64,000 nt of DNA from assembly GCF_023053635.1 (NCBI RefSeq), contig NC_086178.1, positions 48,010,726 to 48,074,725 on the forward strand. The letters are read 5' to 3'. Shown piece by piece: positions 30,828 through 42,200 of this stretch. Under the pieces are notes generated by a model, which was not told the DNA's origin, searched no databases, and saw only the letters and a list, made by a program, of their open reading frames with translations. The stretch comes from Elgaria multicarinata webbii. Taxonomy: Eukaryota > Chordata > Lepidosauria > Squamata > Anguidae. Position 1 is the stretch's first letter. Every line of letters begins with the position of its first letter. Made by a program: the position numbers and the translations under genes.

Positions 30828-31440
30828 ACGCGCCCTTTTAGTCGCTCTCAAGAATGAAGGCAAGAGCACCTCCAACAGCTGTTTCCCGCGCAAGCCGCGG
30901 TCATAGAAAAGTCCTCCCAGCGGGTAGAGCGGCCCTGCTGTAACCATGGTGCCGAAACCCGACGAAGACCGGGAGGAGAGCCTGGAGACCTTCGGGCCCA
31001 CTAACACGAGATTTCTGAAAGTATGGCGAGCCGGAAGGATCATTTTCCTCCCACGGGATCAAGGAACAAGGGTATGAGCCACTTCTCAAAGGGCCCACTC
31101 TGAGAAAAGAAAAAGGCCAACTTTCCTCTGGAAGCAAGAACCGGAAAGGTTCATTAAAAGACAACAACCCCGCGCGGTCGTGGAAACCAATCGCGCAAGG
31201 CTCAGTTAGTACAGGGCGACAGTGGCCGCTACTTTCTCTCTAGGCGTGTATCAGTCTCGTTGATATTAACCCTTAACTATATTTCTATCTAGGATGTGAA
31301 ACCCCCTAAGCATTTATTTCAGTGCGACTTCGGACTGGTAAGAGTATTTAGGCTGCGGCTTATATAAAGCTGTATAAATAAACGATCACTGAATGTGTCG
31401 GAACCAGGGGAGCCGTGGTTGTTGCCGCCGGTTCTCAGAG

Positions 31441-31655
31441 GGGTAGCTGTGTTCGTTTATTTCAGCAAAAAGAACAACGAGCCTTGTGGCACCTGAAAGA
31501 CTAACAATTATATTATGGCAAAAGCTTTCGTGGATTATACTCCACTTCAAGCATCGAATGAAATGGACTATATAGTCTACGAAAGTTTATGCTAGAATGC
31601 ATGTTAATCTTTCAGGTGCCGTAAGACTTTGGGTTGCTGCTGCCCGTATCCATGT
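31441..31655. mobile_element. Inverted-repeat DNA element relic
   Basis: GGTAGCTGTGTTCG..CAGCAAAAAGAACAACG..GTGGCACCTGAAAGACTAAC at the left is mirrored by GTTAATCTTTCAGGTGCC..GGGTTGCTGCTGCCCGTATCC at the right. The middle holds AAAGCTTTCGTGGATTATAC and TCTACGAAAGTTTATGC, also mirrored. A common reptile palindrome. Confidence 0.65.
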
Positions 31656-32496
31656 TTTGCGCCCAAACTAGCTTGTGTGTATGGGTTTTAGTGTGGGATC
31701 TGACAAGCAGTTCACGCACTTACCCGCATCACACAAGATACCAGAATGGCTTTGGAACTGGCTTATGATTTTGAATTCATGATGTGACGCATGAAGAATT
31801 ATCCACATCACATGCGTGGGAATGGGGGAGACCACCATTATGGGTGCAATTCTATACCTACTTACTTGGGAGTAAGCCTCATTGAACTCAATGCCATGCA
31901 TAGTGATGGCGATGTAAAGAGCTCCCCCCCATCCGACACCCTTTCCTTTTTATCCGTAAGTCATTGGAAGATGAACTTTCAAGATAATATGTATCCCATA
32001 TTTTAAATGCAAGTCCCTGTAATTTTGCCTATAAGCTTTCCATCCAATTAACGAGGGACTGAAAGCTGCTTGTAATAATAATAATAATAATAATTCAATT
32101 TAGTCAGTTTTGCCTCTCCATTAGTTCATATCGGAGTAGGGAAGCGGCTGGGAGGCGTGTGTTTTGTCTTACACTTGATTACTACTCTTCACACACATCC
32201 TTTTGAAAGCGAATTGAGACAGACAAGTACCAGGAAATGGGTCCAATGGAAGGGGATGCAAGTAACGGGGTGAAAGCTGCAATCCAAGTAGTTTGCCGGG
32301 GGCGGGGGAGATTTTGAGGAAAAAGATTAAGCACTTTGGGCTGCATCCAGACTTCATCTTACATCGAAATCAATGGGACTTCAGTCATGATTACAACCCC
32401 CAGTGATTTCAATCGGTCTGACTCGAACCATGACTAAGTCTGGGTCCACACACCCCGCCTCAATTTCCCCCCCCCCCAGTTGCATTTTTGCATTTA

Positions 32497-32597
32497 AGGG
32501 CGCAATCCTATGCATGTTTAGACAGTGCTGGCTCGGGAATGCTAGGAGTTGTAGGGCTTTTTTCCTGTCAAAACATGCACAGGATCATTGCGCCTTA
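32497..32597. mobile_element. Miniature element, GCAATCCTATGCATGTTTAG family
   Basis: Starts AGGGCGCAATCCTATGCATG and ends CATGCACAGGATCATTGCGCC, an inverted repeat. Relatives: 35457-35584, 59800-59925, 61072-61195, and a rearranged one at 49538-49664. Confidence 0.65.
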
Positions 32598-32729
32598 AAA
32601 TTAAAGCCCTGCAGGAAAGCTTACAAGACGCGTTTGCCCTGCAAGCATTTCTTTGGTCCTGTGGCCGCTCTTGCTTATTTGGAAGGAAGCCCCATTTACT
32701 TCAGTGCGGTTTCCTTCCGAATGTGCACA

Positions 32730-33260
32730 CGCCTACGGCCGGGCTGCGAAGGGAGAAAAAAGCACATGGGTAGCCCGGCAGGGACCCTCCCCCGGCCACA
32801 CGGCTCTGGAGACGCGGCCGCCGTCGCAGCCTCCCCACCCCACGCCACGCCCCTTCGTTCATATGCAGCGGCGGCGGCGGCGTGCGCTTGGCCAATCGGT
32901 GGTGGCATCTCATGTTTATGCAATGTGGGCTCCACCGGCCATTGCGAAGCCGCCCGGGTGACAGCGCCGAGCGCGGGGCCGAAGGGAGGGCGTTGGCTGG
33001 CGCGAGATGGCGGCGGCGGCCTTGTACCTGGAGCACTACCTGGACAGTGAGTGAGAGCAGCGCTGACCGCAGGGGTGGGGGCTGAGCGGGCCCGGCTAAG
33101 CCAAACCAAGCCGGGCGGGGGCCACGCCGGCAATTGCGTCTGCGTCACAGACCCGGGTGGGGGGACACAGCGGGCGAGGGCTCTTGCTGCGTCATTGCTA
33201 CGCGTAAGGCGCGGTCTCCGCGCCGGCGCCCGGGGCTGCAGTCGCCTTCCTTGACCGCTA
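32730..33260 (+). promoter_or_regulatory. ING5: CpG island promoter of ING5
   Basis: Dense CpG with GGC repeats. CCAAT at 32892-32896 lies 115 bases before the ATG. GAGATGGCGGC at 33004-33014 spans the start codon and matches the YY1 site seen at many vertebrate start codons (AAGATGGCGGC). The long antisense ORF through here is a composition effect. Confidence 0.75.
33007..33046 (+). CDS. ING5: ING5 coding exon 1
   Basis: Codes for [13 protein letters not shown] plus one base. Human begins MATAMYLEHYLD. Donor GTGAGT. Confidence 0.95.
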
Positions 33261-36200
33261 GGGGGCGTTTCGACTCTAGCCTGGTAATCTGCGCGAACCT
33301 CATTTGACTTGCCATGTGTTGCATTCTCCGCTCCAGGGTTGTTGCCTCCCCCTTTTTGTGTTTTGGCAGCATTCCTATCTTCTAACAGCCACGTGGCCTG
33401 TAGCAATTCAGCAGTTCACGCGCTGTATTTCTGCCTTGCCAACACTGCTGTTTAAAGACATAGGAGCCTTGCCAAGCCCCAAGATTGAAAGGCGAGAGAA
33501 GCAGGTCCTCAGGATGCAAAAATATTTATTTGTACAAAGCCCACCGTGTTTAGGCCTGTGTCCTTTCAAAGGCCTTCTTCAGAGGGCTGTAAACATTCAA
33601 AGTACATTTAGAAACATTATGGGACAACACATAGCATTACGTATTCATATTGCAAAGTTAATTTGACGTGTTGACACAGGGCCAATGTACATATATAAGT
33701 TTTAAAAATAAATCTTTTTGCATCCTGAGGACCTGTTTCTCCCTTCTTTTGATTTGACCTGGGTGCTTCCCTCCCTTGTTTTTGGTTTTTGGCCCAAAAT
33801 TGGTCACCTTAACATTCTCGTGTTCAGCCCCTGAGTTAGTAGTACGTTGTTATAGTAGTACTAATCAAGTGGCAATTCTCTCAACTGACTAAGAAGGGGT
33901 TCATCCTATGGATTGGGTTGATTATATTTCTATACCGCCTTTCTGAGGCCCACCAAGGTGGTTTACAAAAAGTTTAAAACATAAGACAGAATTAAATAAA
34001 AACATTAAAAACAACACAAAAACCATGACAACTTGAAAACCATCACCTTGCCTTCTGAAATATTAGATTGATCTCAAAGGTTGATGCTGTCAACATAATA
34101 ATAATAGTAATAATAAAATAATATATTTATTTGTTACCCGCCTCTCAAAGCAGGGTACAACACGCCATAAAATACATATAATTAAAACATTTAAAACTAA
34201 TACGTTATTAAAAGCAGCACATTATTAAAAGGCATCTTAAAATTCAACTGTCATTGTTACATATAATGATGTATAATTATTGAATAAAAGGAGGCCAAGA
34301 AATTTAAAATTTTCTAAATTGCTGCTTGCCATCTTTCAAGTAGGCGTATTCAGTTAACTTTGACGTCTCTGAAAATTTCCACATTTTCATTTACCACTAT
34401 TGAGTAAGTTCACACCATTTCGTTGCAATTAAAATTTTAGTTAATACAGGATAATCAAAAACCTGTGTCAGTTTTATTAAATGTCATATGGATTCTTGAG
34501 TATCCGGACTTAACACATCTTCTTAGATAACCAATCAGTATTAGCGGAGGGCCCATAGGTAAAGAATACGTTAAAGATATTGTGTAGAGAACATTTTCCA
34601 AAAACACCTGGATTGTGGGACAAGTCCATAGTTGCCAGGGCCATGAATACTTGTGATAGAAAGACACTGGATAACAAAAATTCTTAGTAGTAAGTGCTGC
34701 TTCTGTTATCTGTAATAATATAAGAAAGCAGGAGAGCCCTTCTGTGGCCTATGTGGCCACCTGATTATTCAGAGATTCCAAGGAGAGAAGATGTCTCTTA
34801 GAATCTATCAAAATTTGTTTCTAGGCTCTGGCACTATAGTAGTATCAGCCAGCTTAGTATGTCACGTGCAGCAGGGAATGTTGTTGTTATTATTTATTTA
34901 TTTATTTATATAGCACCATCAGTGTACATGGTGCTCTACAGAGTAAAACAATAAAATAGCAAAACCCTGCCGCATAGGCTTACATTCTAATAAACTCATA
35001 ATAAAACAATAAGAAGGGGGAAGAGAATGCACCAAACAGGCACAGGGTAGAGTAAAACTAACAGTATGGATAAGAAACAGTAATGGATAAGAAACAAGGT
35101 GTGATGGGAGCAGATAATTATCTAGCATGGTTTGTTGGTGAGTCAGCCTTTTGTATTAAAAGGCTTATGGTACAGAAGGAACTGCAGTCTTTCTGTTGTT
35201 ATATTTCAGGTATTGAAAACCTCCCTTATGAGCTGCAGAGGAATTTCCAGCTTATGCGAGAGCTGGATCAGAGAACAGAAGGTATGTTCAGATATTCTGG
35301 TTCACAGATCTTCTTGGTTAAATTGTAAGTCCCCTTGAGGTGTCTTTTTGAGCCAAAACATGACTGAGAAATATTTTTTATACATAATAATGTTAGATTT
35401 GCACATATCTGAGGATATAGGTGTGTCACTTAATTGCCATGTTTTTTTCCAAGTAAGGGCACAATCCTATGCATGTTTAGACAGAAAAAATCTTACATTC
35501 CTAGCATGCCCCAGTCAGCCATGCTGGCAGGAGGATGCTGGGAATTGTAGGACTTTTCAGTCTAAAGAGGCAAGGATTACGCCGTGAAGCAGCCCATAAT
35601 GGTTTCCTCAGCTCCGGAGTCCTGTTTCAGAGCAATGGGGTTGAGCAAAGTGTGTGTGTGTGTGTATATATATATAATCATAATGCGACCACTTCCAGTG
35701 TTCATTGTATGTTGCTTCTGACAAAGTTTGTAAGAGTTTGTAAATTTTGTAAATTTTAACTTGGTGTTTTAAATTTGTAATTTTGCATTGCTGCTGTTTT
35801 TATCTGGTTGAGCTTTTATATTGTATTTTATATTATGGTTTTAATTTGTGTGAACCGCCCAGAGAGCTCCGGCTATTGGGTGGTATAGAAATGCAATAAA
35901 TAAATAAATAAATAAAATAAATAAATAAATAAGAGAATTACTGTAAACTGTATTTAGTTCTGAATCTGACAAAGGCATATTAAGGACCCCAGGTGTGGAT
36001 TGACAGGACTTGCAAGTAGATATGGGCATCTGCCTGACAGTACTACTTTTATTTGAGAAGAGGATGTACAGCAGGTAAAGCATTTGGTCCCCAGTGCTTA
36101 CATCAGGAGGATGATCTTCCTGGTATGTCTACCAGGAACTGGCTTCATGTGCATGGGTCTTCTCCCATCAAAAAAGGCCAATCCCCAGGGAAACCATTTC

Positions 36201-39200
36201 ACTTGTCCTAGGGAGAGGATGCAGAGTGGGCCAAGCTGCCACTCTCCCAAGGGGTTATTTCCAATCTGTGATAAGATGTAACAAGGGGATTTCTCTGCAT
36301 GCTACTCTTCATTGAAAAGGTAGAGTGGCATACAGGGGGATTCCCTTGTTATATTTGATCACAGACTGGAAATAAGGGGATTCCTCTTTTCACCTCCTCA
36401 AAAAGCCCCCAGTAGCCACTAGGTGAGTGGGCAGAACTTAAGCAGAGGGCAGAGCCTGCAGAGGGAGCCAAAACCTCCACAGTCCAGATGGACAATCTCC
36501 ATTGGCCGGAGGTTGCCCTCCTCTATGCCTGCTGAGTAGCACAAATTGTGGCACTGGCAGTAGTACTGAGTTTCAATCTTGTGCAACCTTTTGTACATTA
36601 GGTCTATCTGAATTCATGGGATTTACTTCTGAGTAAACATGCCCACTACTGTTAAAGCAGTGGTTTCAACCGGGGGTTGACTCCCTCGGGGTAGGGGGAA
36701 CTTGGAAGTTCCAGGAAGGGAATGGAAAGCAGAGGCTGCATTGAGATGTCATGATAAACAGTTTATTGTATTGAGAGCAAGCTGCAGCAACCCTTGGGTC
36801 CCCCTCCCCCCGAGTACAGCCACAAGGAGATTGGAAACTTTTGTTTCCATGTTTGATTAACTGCAGTTTAGCATTACATCTGAACCCTATACCATGGTTA
36901 ATTTTAAATATGTTAGTTGAAATAAGCCACCGTCATTAACTAAGATTTGATGTTGACTTGTTTCAGACAAACCATACTTAAGATTCAGGTTCTGATGAAA
37001 CAACAGGCTGCGCTTAATTAAAAACTTCTGAACTCCTTCTCACTTCTGTACCAGAGAAGGCGGAGGGGGAAGTATGTGGGCCTGAGGCTTGTTGCAACTT
37101 GTTCCCATCATGAAAAATTGGTTTATTGTGACATCTGAATGCAACCAGAGTCAGAAACACTTTCCTCCCAGGAACAGAGAGTCAATGAACATAAAGCAGT
37201 TCCTGTTCATTCGGTCTCTTTTCTTGGCTGGCTGGTTCTAGGAGGGAGTCTGAGATTCCCCATTCTAGTTCTCTTCTAATGCCTGGGTTGGATTAGTGCC
37301 CCACAGATCCTGATGTCCAAAGCAGCAAGCTGCATTCGTGCAACTGTGTGAGGATTTTGTGCACACACTTGCTAAAGACACGGCTTCCAGCAGTTATGGC
37401 TCTTGGAAGATAGAGTAAGTTTAGAAGAGGTGCAAGTTCAAAAAGTCTCAGAAACCACTATGTTAACGTGTTACTTTTGATTCTAATTGCCTTCAGACAA
37501 GAAAGCAGAAATTGACAGTCTTGCTGCCCAGTACATTTCCACAGTGAGGAGTCTGTCATCGGAGCAGCGGGTAGAAATCCTGCAGAAGATCCAGAATGCT
37601 TATGCAAAATGCAAAGAGTACAGTGATGATAAAGTGCAACTGGCTATGCAGACATATGAGATGGTGAGATGGAGTACTCCTGCTGCAAACTGAATAAGCC
37701 ATCTCTGTGTTTCTGACTTCTCTGTTACTTACCCTTGTAGCTTGTGACACTGGTAGTAACCTTTTTGGGTATCTAGTAGTTGCTGATTGATCAAGCAATG
37801 GAGGTTCGATGGTCCAGGGTTCAATTAGAGATAAAGAAAATAATAGGCAGGCTTACCTTATACATTTTCTAATTCAAAAGACTCCTGGCTTGGACTGGGA
37901 TTGTGCACTTACAAGCTGAGGTTTTTCTCTGATTAATCTTGTAACAATCTAGGAGCAATAGGGCAAAAACCTAAAGTTTAGAGTGCTGAATACTGGCAAG
38001 TTACTGGATTTGTCAGCAGTACATTTATCAAATTTTCTCTCTGGCTACATTTTCTAAAACAGGCTTATTCACTGGAATTTTACATTGGGGAGTATGTTAA
38101 GCGTTGTGAAGCAGCACAGGGATCCTCACTGCATTGAGATTCCACACTATGGGAATTGGAGTCCCTTGACCACATCATGCCACTCCATTCATGGGAAGGG
38201 CCTAGCACATTTCATCAATCTTTTTATGGGGACGATTAAGATTGCAAATTGGGAGATGGTTGCATCGGAGAGAGCCCATAGTGCTGATTGTTGAAAAATA
38301 CCATGCGAAGGGAAACTGAGTTCCTAATCTCCTCCTGAAAAAGCCTGCAATTAGCATATGTGAAAATAGTCATGAGCTCCCAGGAAAGCTACCCAGTAGC
38401 CAAGGCTAATGTGAATACTAACCACAGACCAACAGGTGAAGAAAGTGAACAGGTGAATTGGGGAGTTTAATACAGGAAAGAGAATATTGCGAATTAAATT
38501 ACCCAGGAATCCGCTCAACGGTGGATCCTACAACTGCTAGAGAGTCTAGACAGGAAAACTAGAGGGTTTGTCTTCTTCAGCTGTATGGTCTCTCTCTAAT
38601 GTAGGTAGATAAGCACATTCGCCGGCTGGATGCTGACCTGGCACGATTTGAAGCTGATCTGAAGGATAAGCTGGAAGGCAGTGACTTTGAAAACCCTGTG
38701 GTACAAAGCCTTAAAAGTGCGTACATTAGGACCAATATGGTTTCACTGTGAGGAAGCGGTTATGGCCTGAAATGTGATATGATACAAAATTAGAATTTGC
38801 CAATTTATACACTCTGCCTTGCTTTCCCGGTGGAAACTTTTTCTTGTGTATCAGAAGAGTCTGCTAGAAAAAGTGCATTTGTGCCTGCAGCAAAGAACAA
38901 AGGGAGAAGTAATGGGCACAGACAGTGTGGGGACTGAGCTGGACTGCAACAGGCCACAGCTTTTACCACCAAATCTCACAGCAGGGAATTCCCTTGTGGC
39001 AGTAATAAAGGGATTATTTATTTATTAATTTATTTATTACATTTTTATACCACCCAGTAGCTGAAAATCTCTGGGACATTCAAAACCATTAAAACTACAA
39101 AATACAGCAAAAGATAGATTATATATAAAAAATAAAAATTTAAGACTACACTATAAAATAAAAAACTAAAATAAAACCTTGCAGGAATGCAGAGATTTAA

Positions 39201-42200
39201 AATACAATAACAGATTTAAAATAACAGAACTAAAAAAAGACTAAAATAACTGGAAAAAATAAAAAGGTCTTCACCTGGCACTGGAAGGAGCAAACATAGT
39301 TGCCAGGCAAGCATCTCTGGGAAGCTCACTCCACAACCAGGGTGCCACAGCAGAAAAGGCCCTCTTCCTGGTAGTCACTGAAATAATGCTGGTGGGGAAA
39401 GATGCTGCCGATAGATGCTCCTGCTGGCAAGAGCCAGGCAGGGTGAGGGGAGGACAAAGGAGATTTCACTTCCATTTAAAATACAAAAAGCAGCTAGATG
39501 GTCCTCTGGCTTTCCTTTCGATGGGAGGGGAAGAGACTGGAAAGACTGCACAATCAGCATGCGTCCCACCAGCACACCCCCTTTTCTCCCTCTCCCACTT
39601 CTTTTAAGAGAAGCTTTTTGCAGCGTCTGGGTGGGGGCGGGGAGGGAAGATCCACGATCGGATGGGGAGGAGGAGATCTGCAGCATCCTATGGCGTCCCA
39701 GACAATATGGGGCCATGTGGTTGCTCTCTAAAAGTAACTTTCTTTCAGAGGGGCGAATTCCAAAGGATAAGAAAACCTCCCGGGGTCGAGGCCGGCGGAC
39801 ATCTGAGGAAGATGCTCCAGTAAAAAAGAAACCAAAGCGAAGGTAAGGATCAGGACCTGCAGTCAACAGGCAGTTTGCTCCAAACCTGCTTTGCAGTAGT
39901 TGCCAAATCTTCATTGGGGCCTGCATGACCGTTCTCTGGCACGAGTGGTTTGTGGCCAAAGAGCCTTTACATAAGTCATCCCTGGAAATGCTGTGTGAGT
40001 TTTAAAAATACTAACCAAAACCTCATGGCTGTTTTGTGGCCTCTCCCACATGTGCAACTGTATTTCCTGGAGTTGCCCTCCAAATGCGGCCTTCTTTTGA
40101 TTGCGTCCCCCCTCCCCTCCTTTCTCCTAGCCATAATTAGCATGTAGATATACTCATTATTATTTTATTTTTGGTGTTGAAGAATTTATATTGCTCTTTG
40201 TTGAAGGTAGCAGAATGTTGCCTTCATGTTCTTTTGAATACATGTTATAAGATATTTGGGATACTTTTTGCATTTTACTAACATTGATGATTTCTCTTGA
40301 TTGCTAAATTCTGAGGATATTGAAGTTAAATCACTTCCTGATAAATTGGACCCAGTGTCAGGACCCTAACATAATCTTTTTAACAGTCTTATCTGCACTG
40401 TTGTGGCAAAGCTGATCTGATTCTCCAATCCACTGTTTATTCAAAGGATACTGCTAAAATAAATGCTTGTATTTCCTTTTTCTTTTTATGTGTGTACAGT
40501 CCAAAGTGTCTATTTTTATTTAGAAGTAAGCATTCTTTATTGGCACAGTCTGCTAGGAACGTCTCAAAATTAATACAAGGGATAGCATCCAATGTTAATT
40601 CTCATTGAAATGAATGAGAATTAAGTTAGCCATGACGCATTTCAATGGGTCTACTCTAAGTAGGAGTAACATTCGATACTACCCAAGATGTACAACCCTA
40701 CAGCTCTTCTTTTTAGCAATTCTCATTCATTTCAATGCAGTTTGTACAGCAAACCCCTGATGGATAGTTGCCATAAGCTTTAAACAATGCTCCCTGTGTT
40801 TTAGGGGCCATTTAAGCAACAAGTGCTGATTACATGCAGAGTGTTACTGTTCAATTTCATATGCATTGAAAAACTATATCAGTATTCTATTCAGTTGTTG
40901 GAAGTAGAGCATCTCTCAAATGTTTAGGCCTTCATTGGGAAGCTCCATTTCTTAACAACCTCTCTCTAGAACAGGGGTAAGCAGCCTGGAACTCTCTAGA
41001 TATTTTGGACTACAACTCCCATAATCTATGGCTATTAGTCATGCTGGGCTGGGAATCCTGCTGCAAAACTTTGGTAGGGCACCATGTTGCCTAGCCCTGT
41101 TCTAGAGTTAATCTCTGCATTCAGCAGCAAACTCTGCCATGCCATCATGAGATAGGTAGCAACCACACACTGACTGCACTCCACCCACCACTAAAGCAGC
41201 TTTGTGTGGATTTGGTTTTGTTTAGAAGACCATAGGTGAGGAGGGTGATATCTCTATTTGCTAAAGTTTCAGTAAGCCGTGGAATTCACCACATTTTGTT
41301 GGAACTCCTGGACCCTCAAAAAAAGCACCTAGTATCTTGCTTTGAGAGAATGGGAACTAGGGAGCTAGTCAGAGAATGAGGACAAATTTTATGTTCCTCA
41401 TTGTTCTTTAATCTGGTGATCACTGCTGCTCATTTTCCAAAGCATCGGTTGGGAGATACCCCTGCGAATAATTTACAGATAGATTTTTTTTTCTATTTGA
41501 AAATTAGTTGGAGGGCTGTTATTTGAACAGAAGTAGCTGATTCACTTCCTTGTGGTTGTTGGTATGGGTTAAACCACCTTTCATTTGAGTTTAGCCAATG
41601 TTCCATAGTAACAGATCCATTAGTATGCTAAGGCCTTAGCTAGACCTAAGGTTTATCCCGGGATCGTCCCAGGGTCATCCCTGTTCATGTAAATGACACA
41701 CAAGGGATCCTGGGAGCAGGCAGGGACGACCCTGGGACGATCCCGGGACAAACCTTAGGTCTAGCTAAGGCCTTAGTTTCACATATTCAAGCTGAAGATG
41801 ACCTCTCCATATATGAACATATCTGACAAAAAATGACTTTACCAGATCCAAAGTATTGAACGACCAAGAGCCACTCAGTATTTGTTTGCATTGCTTCCAC
41901 TGCAGATCTGAATTAGCTGATACCATCTTGTCGGTTCATCCTTCGGATGTTTTGGACATGCCTGTGGATCCCAACGAACCCACATATTGCTTGTGCCACC
42001 AAGTATCCTATGGAGAAATGATTGGCTGTGACAACCCTGATGTGAGTTATCTCAGTAAACCAAAAGTATTTGGAGGGCTGTGCACACTAGTCCAGCTTCA
42101 AATGTGGTGTAGCCAGAGTGGTATAGTGGCTAGAGTGTTGGCCTGGGAGTTCCAATCCCCACTTGGACATGGAAGCTCACTGGGTGACTTTGGGCCAGTC

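Larger units (their letters stand above)
31221..32729. other. Gap between the DTYMK and ING5 starts
   Basis: About 1.5 kb between two CpG-rich starts. No gene. It holds an inverted-repeat relic at 31441-31655, an (AAT) run at 32073-32092, a short palindromic relic at 32337-32453 and a GCAATCCTATGCATGTTTAG element at 32497-32597. Confidence 0.6.

Noticed and set aside
32696-33406. 236-codon minus-strand ORF across the ING5 CpG island
   Set aside because: It is antisense to the ING5 first exon in GC-rich DNA where stops are rare; its Pro/Arg/Ala-rich product matches no family.
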